From assembly GCA_964655935.1 (NCBI GenBank), contig CAZZNY010000002.1:1-64000 (forward strand): DNA of 64,000 nt. The letters are read 5' to 3'. The position numbers and the translations under genes were made by a program. How positions within the stretch are numbered: position 1 is the stretch's first letter; every line of letters begins with the position of its first letter. The notes beneath the pieces are model-generated. The model had not been told where the DNA came from and did no database searches. It saw nothing but the letters and a program-made list of their open reading frames with translations. Source of the DNA: CAZZNY01 sp964655935 (GTDB lineage Bacteria > Patescibacteriota > Gracilibacteria > BD1-5 > UBA2023). Shown here in pieces: positions 28,512 to 37,500 of this stretch.

Positions 28512-30785
28512 ATGAAAAAAATATCAGCTTTTCTTATTATATTCTTTCTTTGATATATTCTCTCACCCCTTGTGAGCTTTATTAAGTATGAAAAAAGTTA
28601 TTCCTATAATCACGAAGAGGTTGCTCAAAATCTTCATTTTCAAAATGAATATGCTGAGACCTCAAGTCTCAAAGATATCATAAAGATCAAAAAAGACATA
28701 ACCGCAACCAATTCTCATACATTCGAAACAAACAAAAACGTCTTTATACTCAAAATTCCGAAGACTCTTGCTTTTGAAGAGCTCTCAAAAATAAACATAT
28801 CTTTTACTTCTGGAGAAAAAACCTATCAAGCCGAGATGGACGTCGATGGTGACGAGCGAATACTTTTGGATGATTCTTTCTATTCTAAGCCTCTTTTTAT
28901 CGATTCCACTAAACGGATTTCTTACAAAATCTCCACTTCTCTCGATCCGAAACTTATCCAAAACATTACACTAGTCGGACTCGATACGGAAAGTTTTACT
29001 GAACAGATTGCCTTTGAACCAACATTTACACAAAGTGCGAATGCTCAGGATAGCCTAAATATCATGTCCCGAAAAGACTGGTGAGCAAATGAAGAATACA
29101 GATACGAAGATTCTGCTGCATGGAAGAAGATTCTCGCAGTACAAGAAGCCAATAAAGATAAGCCAAAGTCGGTCGCAACCATTGCTTATGAGAAAAAAGT
29201 AAGCGATATCAACAATTATCTCGCGACAAACTTCCCACAAAAAGAAGTCCCGGTCGAGACTATAAAAAATGAAAATGGACGATCTCTCGTCTGGAATATC
29301 CAAAAAACTAAAACGGTCGATAAAATAGTTATCCATCATTCTGCAGAAGATAATGAGACCGGAAAAGATGATCTCACATTGATACGTGGAATCTACTATT
29401 ATCATGCGATAGTTCGTGGATGGGGCGATATCGGCTACAACTATATCATCGGGCAACGCGGTCAAATCTACGAGGGTCGTGCGGGTGGAGATTATGTTGC
29501 TGGAGCTCATGCGCTCTGGAACAATAAGTCTTCTGTCGGAGTAAGTATCATGGGGAATTTTCAGACCGATCATCTCGTGGGCGAACAAGAAACTGCGCTC
29601 AAAAATATCATCGAATTTCTAAGTAAAAAATATGGAATAGATGTCCAAAAAACTTCTGTCGGACACCGTGAGTGTCCATCAAACGGAAGCCAACCTTGTA
29701 CGCTTCTACAGGATTATCAGACCTACAATCTCCTCTGACACAAAGAAGTCGGCTATACGAGCTGTCCGGGAAGTAATCTCGTCAGTATACTCTGAGACGT
29801 CCGAAAAAATGCAACGTATGCAGTCGGTCTAGTAGCTGTCGAAAATCCGAAAGCAAAAATTATTTCTCCAGAAGTTTCTGCTGTTATAGCACAAAATACT
29901 ACTCTCAATAAATGACCGATCGTAAAAATCAAACTCTCCTATCCGACTGATTCCATCCGAGTGAAAAGTTTTACGACAGAACCGATGACGATCGCACTTG
30001 GAGATCGAGCAAGAGCCTTAAAACAAGGAATCGAACTTCGGTTCGAGCCATATGGAACCAATCAGATTCTTCTCTGGCTCGGAAATAAAAAACTGAGGCT
30101 TCCTGAAATTCGTCTGAGTTCCAGCATTCTTGAAGTGCCTGGATGGGATCGAACTCCAACTTGGGATAAAAATAAAACATACAATGATAATAAATTTCGA
30201 GGAACACTCTGGGTATCAAATGAAAATGGACGTCTTCTCGTCGTGAATGAACTCCCACTCGAAAATTATCTCAAGTGACTTGCTGAGATCTCAAATACTG
30301 ATAACGTAGAAAAAATCAAGACCATCCTCGTCGCAGCTCGAAGCTATGCGAACTGGTATATAGATCCTGCAAATCGTAAATTCCCCGGAAAACCTTATGA
30401 CTGATCTGACGATCCTGACGTGTTCCAAAAATATCTCGGATACGGCTACGAACAAAGATCTCCGATGATTAGCAAACTCGTCGATGAGACAAATGGAATT
30501 ATTATCCAATATAAAGGAAATAAAATAAAACCATGGTATTTCAATCAATCGGACGGACAAACTCTCTCATATAAACAATACTGCGAACTCAACAAAAAAA
30601 CAGGATGTGATGATATTCCCTATCTCCAGAGTGTTACTGATCCAGCGGGAAATCTCGGTCGAAAAGGCCACGGAGTCGGAATTAGTGGCGCCGGTGCAAC
30701 ATTTCTCGCGACACAAATGGATTGGAAGTATGATCAGATTATCAAATATTTCCTTGATGGAACGGAAGTGAAGAAGATATATTAG
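28512..30785 (+). CDS. PGRP-type amidase fused to a SpoIID-like domain
   Basis: A 757-residue exported protein. A hydrophobic signal or anchor (about 1-25) is followed by an unknown beta domain (30-190). A PGRP/amidase_2 domain (about 270-430) has VIHHSAEDNETG, GWGDIGYNYIIG, AGAHALWNN and GHKEVGYTSCPGSNL. A SpoIID-type domain (about 490-750) has NELPLENYLKGLAEIS, AARSYANWYIDP and GHGVGISGAGATFLA. Together they predict cleavage of peptide stems by the amidase and of glycan strands by the SpoIID lytic transglycosylase. UGA encodes more than ten Gly, including the Gly before the second zinc His. No other sporulation gene is present, so the SpoIID domain works in wall remodelling, or on the wall of a prey or host cell. 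Confidence 0.92.
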
Positions 30786-30833
30786 TAGTCGAAAGTCTGT
30801 AAAGTTCGTAAAGTCTATAAAGTCGAAGTAGCA

Positions 30834-30866
30834 TGTCATCCTGAACTTGTTTCAGGATCCCCTGAT
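30834..30866. repeat. Intergenic palindromic repeat (family B)
   Basis: GTCATCCTGAAC-TTGTTTCAGGATCCCCTG, identical over about 30 bases to the copy at 12081. Confidence 0.8.
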
Positions 30867-31139
30867 CAATTCATCACTCGCGAGGCACAAAGTAAACTAG
30901 TCAAAAATAGTATCGTAAAATCCAGAATTCCACAAACGGAACTTCGGAATTTATAATATCCCAAAAGCTGCCCTAATCGGGAGAAAATAGGAGAGCTTGA
31001 GAGGAGAAACTGTTTGAGCAGTCTGATGGTCGTGCAAATGTCTAGCATTAGCTATGTCTGCGAGTTTTTCTCCTTTCAAAACTTTTGGTACTTTTGGTTA
31101 CAAAAGTATACAAAGGAAGCTCTTATTACGAAGATATGT

Positions 31140-31167
31140 TTGACATTATATACATTTTCCATATAAA
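31140..31167 (+). promoter_or_regulatory. Promoter of cassette gene D
   Basis: TTGACA (31140-31145), 16-base spacer, TATAAA (31162-31167). About 95 bases of leader follow, with a hairpin and then GAGG seven bases before the ATG. Confidence 0.75.
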
Positions 31168-31262
31168 TTACTTCGCCAAAATGGCAGAAACGCTATCCAG
31201 TTACTAGTTACAGATCCCATGAATGGGAATCTGGCTGGAAGCAAAAACATTCGAGGTTTCTC

Positions 31263-31646
31263 ATGAATTACAATAGATTCATGTCAGAGTTAAAAAGTTT
31301 TTCCGAAGCACCGCTCAAGATGGCCTGGGTACTAACTTACCATATGCACACAGGCGCGTTTCCTGCTCATGAGTATTTTTTGAATCTGCGTGATCTACTA
31401 GACTATCTCCGATCGCCTAGCATGCAGGATAAAAGAATAACCATAAGTATTGGCTTCTTTACTGGAGCGAGTGAAGATCCGGAACTAGAGTATCCTCTTA
31501 CTCCTATGAAAGGAAGTAAAGTTACGACTCAAGAATGGCTTGCCTCTATCTCAAAAAATAGCATTAATGGCCTCGTGTTGTCAGTAAAGACGGCGAGATT
31601 CATCCAATATTTGAGACAAGAAAGAAGCCCCTTCTTACTCTGCTGA
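31263..31646 (+). CDS. Cassette gene D: 127-residue hypothetical protein ending in UGA
   Basis: Starts MNYNRFMSELKSFSEAPLKM and reads as an alpha/beta protein (KMAWVLTYHMHTGAFPAHEY, KRITISIGFFTGASEDPEL). The first stop is UGA (31644-31646), followed 14 bases later by a perfect 13-bp terminator palindrome. If UGA were Gly, translation would continue through the terminator and 80 bases into the antisense of mazG, to 31775. So UGA as a true stop is the simpler reading. A consensus promoter and a GAGG Shine-Dalgarno precede it. No in-frame UGA occurs inside. Family not recognised. Confidence 0.7.
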   Translation: MNYNRFMSELKSFSEAPLKMAWVLTYHMHTGAFPAHEYFLNLRDLLDYLRSPSMQDKRITISIGFFTGASEDPELEYPLTPMKGSKVTTQEWLASISKNSINGLVLSVKTARFIQYLRQERSPFLLC

Positions 31647-31659
31647 AACGGAGACCTCG

Positions 31660-31689
31660 AAAAGCCCCAGCGCATGCGCTGGGGCTTTT
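31660..31689. terminator. Perfect palindromic terminator
   Basis: AAAAGCCCCAGCGCATGCGCTGGGGCTTTT, a fully self-complementary 30-mer between the convergent cassette gene D and mazG; it works in both directions. Confidence 0.92.
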
Positions 31690-31695
31690 CTATTT

Positions 31696-32052
31696 CTAAA
31701 TCTTTTTCCTCACGATATTATTCTCCGCGTTCGTGTGATTATATTTCGCGAGAATCGGATCTTTCACGAGATTAAATGCTTCTTCGACATTAACATCAAG
31801 CTGATTCGCGAGCCGACACAGTCCGAAAAACAAATCTCCGATTCCATCGATAAATTCTTCTTTTTTCTCTTGGATAATTATGATTCGTTCTTCTTCTGAC
31901 TTATATCTGAGTAACTGTGACATCTCGAGAAGTTCTTCATGAAGATGATCGAATTTATCGATATTGGGGACGTCTTTCCATCCATTTCGAATAGCAAAAT
32001 CTTTTACGAGTTTTTGAGCTCATGAAATAGTGGTAATTGTTTCGTTTTGCAT
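31696..32052 (-). CDS. MazG-like nucleotide pyrophosphohydrolase
   Basis: A 118-residue all-alpha NTP-PPase. The EExxE motif is in HEELLEMSQ and the second metal motif ExxD in EEFIDGIGDLFFGLCRLAN. The C-terminal helix VNVEEAFNLVKDPILAKYN is typical of the MazG superfamily. It hydrolyses nucleoside triphosphates to monophosphates, cleaning aberrant dNTPs. One UGA Gly (TTISGAQKLV). It is compact compared with two-domain MazG (about 260 residues) and resembles single-domain iMazG/RS21-C6 types. Confidence 0.9.
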
Positions 32053-32126
32053 AAAAAGAAAAGTTTTGAATAATCGTATTTTTCATATACTTCGAAAGTA
32101 TATTCTCATTTCCAAAAAAGCAAATT

Positions 32127-32642
32127 ATGTCAATTCTCTGATTTATTGGTCTCATTCTCATTGTTACGTTCGCTATTGCTGCTGTTTCTTTTGCACCGTG
32201 GGTACCTACAAAAAGTCGCGATGTCAAACGCGCTATTCAACTTGCTAATCTCAAACCTGGTGAAATATTTTACGACCTCTGATGTGGTGAGGGACGAGTC
32301 ACATTCGAAGCAGCACGAGCCGGAGCAAATGCTATCGGTGTAGAACTCTTTTTTCCACTTTATCTCATTTGTTTATTGAAAAAAGTCTTTCTTCATTCAC
32401 AAGCTCGATTTAAATGTAAAAATCTCTTCAACGAAAATCTCACAAAAGCTGACGTAATTTTTGTCTTCGGAATGCCAGACGCACTCAAAAACAAACTTCG
32501 AGAAAAACTCGATCGAGAACTGAAATCTGGAAGTCGCGTTATTTCATACTGCTTCGCGATCGATGACTGGATTCCTGAAAAAATCTGCAAGTGAAATGAA
32601 AATAAGGAACTTTCATTATTTGTTTATAAAATCAAAGACTAG
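32127..32642 (+). CDS. Membrane-anchored SAM-dependent methyltransferase
   Basis: A 171-residue class I methyltransferase. A TM segment (about 5-24, GFIGLILIVTFAIAAVSF) precedes motif I FYDLGCGEGRVTF (residues 48-60), where the first Gly is encoded by UGA. Motif II is NAIGVELF and a later segment is KADVIFVFGMPDAL. The length and the N-terminal anchor are those of the small CPR/archaeal methyltransferases related to protein or rRNA methylases; the substrate is unknown. It diverges from mazG and may be co-transcribed with the downstream helical protein (62-base gap). Confidence 0.85.
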
Positions 32643-32703
32643 TTTTTTGCATTTATTTCGAAACAATAGTACACTTAAAAAAGTGCTAATTGTTTTTGAT
32701 TTT

Positions 32704-33585
32704 ATGAAAATAAATAAACATACTCCGAGAAAACTTCCACCAACTCATCGCTCTATTCTTCCTGATACTATAGCGGCGAGTGCTATGAGTATTCTCGCTT
32801 CTGATACTTATATAAGAGAGATTGAACGAGCAAAATCACTTCGAATTCTTCTTGCTCATTTTCAAGAATTTGAAACGACTGACATTTTTTTAATGCTCGA
32901 AGAACCCACTATTCATCTTGGAAAAACAATCACGCTCATAAATATACTCATGGAACGAGCAAAAAATAATGCCTCAATCTATGACAAGCTTATAATATAT
33001 TTTTGGCGAGAAACTGATTTAAAATTATGTGAAGAAATGTTGTGTTGTTTTAGAGATCATCTAATACAAAATAAAAAATCTCAGCATCTATTCTGAAAAG
33101 AAGGAAAAAAATCGATTCGAGCAAACAATTCTTGATGATGAGAAAAAAATATATTCATCTTGCAAAATCTCGCCGAACTCTCTTGTGTTGGTATGATTTT
33201 AGAGCTTTTTGAGGAAATTTCCGAAAATAATAAAAATAATGAATTTGTTAGTTCTGTTTGTCTTCAGTCGTTTCTCATTTGACTCACTAAATGGTCAAAC
33301 AAAGAGATAGAGGCAGAGTCTTTTATAACACTTTGATGGAAAAGTGCTTGTTTTCGAGAAGCTTTTTATACTACAGTCGAAAACAGACTCAATCCAGATC
33401 ATCCAAATGCTTTAGTCGAAATAAACAGAAAACATGTGCTTACAAACATAATCGACAAAATTCAAAACGAATATATCAACTGATCAATAATGGCAATTCT
33501 ATCAAGAATATATCAGATTTATTTACACGAACAATCAGAACAAAACATAAAAAATAGAAAGAAATTAAGCCCAAAGGTTGCTTAG
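32704..33585 (+). CDS. Hypothetical cytoplasmic helical protein, 293 residues
   Basis: Starts MKINKHTPRKLPPTHRSIL. Nearly all of it is predicted helical, with repeated Leu/Ile/Glu/Lys helices (TIAASAMSILASDTYIREIE, GMILELFEEISENN). One stretch NNSGGGEKN is encoded by three successive UGA codons. Five more UGA Gly codons join the frame. No signal peptide, TM segment or known motif. It precedes nrdR on the same strand, but a regulatory link is not evident. Confidence 0.65.
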
Positions 33586-33669
33586 GGTATTTCTTTTTAT
33601 GAGATTCTATTTGAAAAAAATCGAAAATTGTTATTATGTTTTTAGTGAAATATTACTAATCATTTTTTC

Positions 33670-34116
33670 ATGCGCTGTCTCAAATGCTGAAATCTCGACA
33701 CAAAAGTGATCGATTCCCGAATCACTGAAGATGGAACTTCCATCCGTAGAAGACGTGAATGCGAAAAATGTGAAGCCCGATATACCACTTTCGAACGGAT
33801 GGAATTCGTAAATTTCCTCGTCACAAAAGCTGGCTGACACAAAGAAATGTACGATCGATCCAAAGTTCAGCGTGGTATCATGGCAGCTTGTAATAAACGA
33901 AGTGTCGATGTCGATAAGATCGAACGAATTATTAACGAACTTGAGAGTGAATGGGCAGCAAACAAAAAATGAATCACCTCGAAACGTATCGGAAAAGATG
34001 TTCTCAATAAACTCAAGGACATCGATGAAGTAGCTTATATCCGTTTCGCTTCGATCTATCATAACTTTGACGGCGCACGAGACTTTATTGATTTCGTTCA
34101 GAAAGAATTCGAATAA
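33670..34116 (+). CDS. nrdR: Transcriptional repressor NrdR
   Basis: A 148-residue protein, normal length. The N-terminal zinc ribbon is MRCLKCGNLDTKVIDSR with Cys3, Cys6, Cys31 and Cys34 (RRRRECEKCEARYTTFER), and the ATP-cone domain follows (TKAGGHKEMYDRSKVQRGI, ending HNFDGARDFIDFV). UGA encodes the Gly of the CxxCG knuckle and the Gly before HKEMYD. NrdR senses ATP/dATP and represses ribonucleotide reductase operons by binding paired NrdR boxes. No ribonucleotide reductase gene is in the window, so its targets lie elsewhere. Confidence 0.96.
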
Positions 34117-34181
34117 AAATTACCTTTGATTTCAGAGAAAAACAATTAAACTAAGCAGAGATTATTTTTCTCTGCTTTTTT

Positions 34182-36449
34182 ATGCACAAAAAATCCGCTT
34201 TCACCCTCGTCGAACTCATCGTAGTAATCACTATACTCGCGATTCTTGGAACGATAGCTTTTTTGTCATTCAATGGATATTCTTCTTCAGCCAGAGATAG
34301 TACAAGAGTCTCTGATCTTGCTAGTATCGCGAAGACACTTGATGTCTATCAGGTAAACACTGGAAAATATCCTCTTCCTGATAATTATCTTACGACTACA
34401 TACTCAGGAGGAATTGTATGGTATCAAGGAACCGTATGACTGTGAGTATTCACGAAGATGACTGGAGTAGCAAGAGGAGGAATATCAGCAAAACCAACAG
34501 ATCCAGTCAGTGGAAAAGAATATCGATATGCTTCTTTAGAATACAGTAGGCATTATCAGCTTCAAACAGAGCTCGAATCTACACTGAGTTATTATCCCTC
34601 AACAATAATCGATACTGCGTACGCTGATACGGTTACTCCAGGCTATACGTACATCAAAGGAAATTACAATGGACTCGTCGCAAGAACACAAACAGGAAAT
34701 ACTATCTATCTGGTTGCTACTCCATCTATTCTTACTTCCAGTGGATCTTCAGGTTCCATTCTTGATATTACTACTCTTTCCGGAACTTTCTTGTATAACA
34801 ACCAACCGACTGATTCTTGAATCGCTTTTACTCCGGTCCATGTCTTCTCAGGAACTTCACTTCCGGTCGATGATACCTCTTCAGGAATTACGAATCTCGT
34901 AACCGCTATCCAACAAGTATACACTGGTTCACAGATTCCAACTGATGATATTTCTAGTATTTTTACGATCACTGGTAGTTCTACGATACCGAGTTGATGT
35001 GGAATTCTTTCTGGTGTCTGAGGGAAGTGTGGAGGGGCTTTGGTTTCGGTGAGTGAGGGTGGAGGAGAAAAAATTGATGGAGCTTGTGGAACCTCTAGTG
35101 GATGAATATTCATGACAATACCATCTTCGAATCTTTGCGCTACTTGAATGACAGGCTCTGTTTCACTCAAACAAAGTGGAGGATGGAGCTGGGATTGTAC
35201 CGGAAGCAATGGCGGAACCGATGCTGTATGTTCTGCGATCGATAATTCACTGGTATGATATTGGAATCTTGATACTAATCTCAATGATACCAGTGGAAAA
35301 AATCACCACCTCACCTCAATTGGAGGATCTATAACAACATGAAACAACCGGGCACGATTATGAAAATCTACCCTTTTCACTTCTTCAGCGTATTCTGATA
35401 CCCTATGAGCAAGAGAGAGTGCTTATAGTTCTGATTTTGATATTGGAACCGGTTTTACAGTGGTTACCTGGCTTAGAAAACACTCAAGTACTGTTGATAC
35501 AGAGCATATAATTATGGGAAATAGGGATATCTGGAATGATGCAAAATGATGGAGACTGACTTTTCCAACAAATGAAAAAATAGCTTTCACTGTACAATCT
35601 ACTACCAGTACAAGTAATTGGATCTATGCAACATCTCCTCTAGCAGTAGGATGATGGTATCAAGTCGCCTGAGTATATGATAGTGGGACGATGAAACTCT
35701 ATATAAATGGTATTCTCGAAGGTCAAAAATCAGGTGTTTCTTATACAACCACTTCTCTACCCTTAGCACTCTGATGACGCGCCCATTCCTCTTGGTGATA
35801 CGATTACGGATTTAACTGACTCATCGATGAGACAAAAATATATAAACGAGCTCTCGCGGACACGGAGATCCAAAATCTCTATGACGCTCTCAAGCCAACT
35901 ATTATAGATCCAACTCTTGGAACAATCTGAAATCCAGCCCCTACTTGTAAGGATATTCTCGCAAATGGGATGGAAGGAAATGGGTATTATTATGTAAAAC
36001 CGACCAGCAATCCAGCTTTTTCTGCCTTCTGCGATATGATTACAAGCAATGGATGATGGACTCATATAATAAAAAATGATTCTCTTCCAAGTTCATCCAT
36101 CTTTACAAACTTGGGTGCACCTTCATTTAATGTGTGATCTATTAGGCTCTGAGCAACATATCTCACTTGAGCTATGTCCACTGAATATACACTTCCTGCA
36201 GGAATCACCACTCTCAACGTCTCTTGTCGAACCTATGCCCCTCAGAATATCGGCTCACTTGTAGATGCTGGAAGCAGTACCTGGGCTTTAGGTGTGATGG
36301 GTAGCTCATGGGATAACAATCCCCCCTACCAAACACATTCATTCTCCAATCCAACAAAATTCAAAATGAAGGTTGATGGTTGATGTCAATGATGGGCCGA
36401 TGGAACCTGTTGATCATGGCTTGAATGTAACTCTGCAGCCTTCAGATAA
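34182..36449 (+). CDS. Giant type IV prepilin with LamG and fibrinogen-like domains
   Basis: A 755-residue prepilin. The class III signal MHKKSAFTLVELIVVITIL matches those at 17796 and 19440. A pilin-like segment (25-150) is followed by a Thr/Ser-rich linker. A Cys-containing module (GCGILSGVGGKCGGA, WSWDCTGSNGG) comes next, then a LamG-like jelly roll (from about 356, SLVGYWNLDTNLNDTSG). The C-terminus is a fibrinogen-like domain (from about 588, CKDILANGMEGNGYYYV then AFCDMITSNGGG). Around thirty UGA codons are read as Gly. Multiple adhesin-type domains suggest it is a surface-binding minor pilin or tip adhesin. It follows nrdR by 65 bases. Confidence 0.88.
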
Positions 36450-36472
36450 AAACAATTTTCTAATTCAAAATA

Positions 36473-37435
36473 ATGCTCACTCTCATCGACCTAAACTACG
36501 CCCGACAGATTGTACCGCTTATCTCCGATGAGCTCTTTTCCGATATAAAGAAAACGCTCGAAGAAAAAAAGAAGGTACTCATCTTCCATAATCGTCGAGG
36601 GGAGGCGAATGCACTTTTCTGCAAGGATTGCAGTCATCAAATCCACTGTCCGCACTGCGATGTCAGTATGAATGTCCACCGGTATCCGACTCGCCACCTT
36701 CTCTGTCATCAGTGTGATTTTACTGATTCATTACCAAATGCCTGTCCGAAATGTCATGGAACGAATATTCTCGAGATCGGTACAGGAATCCAAAAGATCG
36801 AATCCCAGATTCAGAAATTATTTCCAGAAAATGCTGTTTTTCGGCTCGATTCTGATAAAAAACGAACTGAGGAAATCTCTGATGCCGATATCGAAAATGC
36901 CGAGATTCTGATCGCTACCGAGCTTGGAAGTACGTTCGTGACCGACGATCTTGGACTTGTCGTCTTCATTCTTCTGGAGAATTCCATGACGATTCCTGAA
37001 TATGATATCGAGGAAAAGGTATATACCCAAATCGCTTATAATCTGAAAAAGAATGTTCCGGTCATTATCCAGACCTATACTCCGAATGCTCCGATTGCGA
37101 AAATACTTTCCGAAGGAAACTATCGGGATTTTCTCACCAAAACTCTGACAGAACGAAAACTTTTTTCTTATCCGCCATATGGAGAACTCGCGTATATCTG
37201 GGTCGAGGACGAGAATAAAGAGCGAATCAAAGACATTATCTATAAACTCGCGAATAAATTAGAACTCGCAAAAACCGAAGAAATAGCTCTGCATTATGAT
37301 AAAACCCTCTTCGAGCGTCGAGCCGGGAAATATCGACAAAAAATCGTCCTTCGCGGGAGAGACGTAGGTTTATTACTGCAAAATATTAAAACGGAGGTAT
37401 TTCGAAATCGATGAGTCAGACTTGAATGGAAATAA
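36473..37435 (+). CDS. PriA-like primosomal protein, C-terminal half only
   Basis: A 320-residue protein matching the C-terminal half of PriA. The two zinc-binding blocks of PriA are present (FCKDCSHQIHCPHC and CHQCDFTDSLPNACPKC), then the helicase lobe-2 motifs (IGTGIQKIESQIQKLFP, VFRLDSDKKR, YTQIAYN) and the C-terminal domain (SYPPYGELAYIWV). The N-terminal DNA-binding domain and lobe 1 with Walker A and DEAH box are absent. The normal GRAGR motif VI is also altered. It cannot be an active helicase on its own; it could still dock at forks or depend on a partner. No remnant of the missing half was found upstream, where the prepilin ends 24 bases away. Confidence 0.88.
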
Positions 37436-37439
37436 GAGT

Positions 37440-37470
37440 TCGTCATTGCGAGGCACGAAGCAATCCAGAA
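37440..37470. repeat. Intergenic palindromic repeat (family D)
   Basis: CGTCATTGCGAGGCACGAAGCAATCC between convergent genes; shares the GTCAT end with families A-C. Confidence 0.65.
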
Positions 37471-37500
37471 AAGCTCAATTTTACAAAAATAGTAAAGTGT

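Larger units (their letters stand above)
30786..31262. other. Intergenic region with palindromic repeats and the promoter of cassette gene D
   Basis: About 480 bases. The left part holds a family B repeat and short AT-rich sequence (GTAAAGTCTATAAAGTC direct repeats). The centre (30980-31080) is GC-richer, with GAGAGGAGAAAC and TTTTTCTCCTTTC forming a possible long-range stem. The right part is the promoter and leader of cassette gene D, with a small hairpin AGATCCCAT-GAATGGGAATCT at about 31206. Confidence 0.5.

Noticed and set aside
29055..29588. A 177-residue minus-strand open frame opposite the amidase-SpoIID gene
   Set aside because: It is antisense to well-conserved amidase motifs, so it is a shadow of the real gene.
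30866..31048. A 60-residue minus-strand open frame in the gap before cassette gene D
   Set aside because: No start signals, no family similarity, and it overlaps repeat sequence; it looks like a chance frame.
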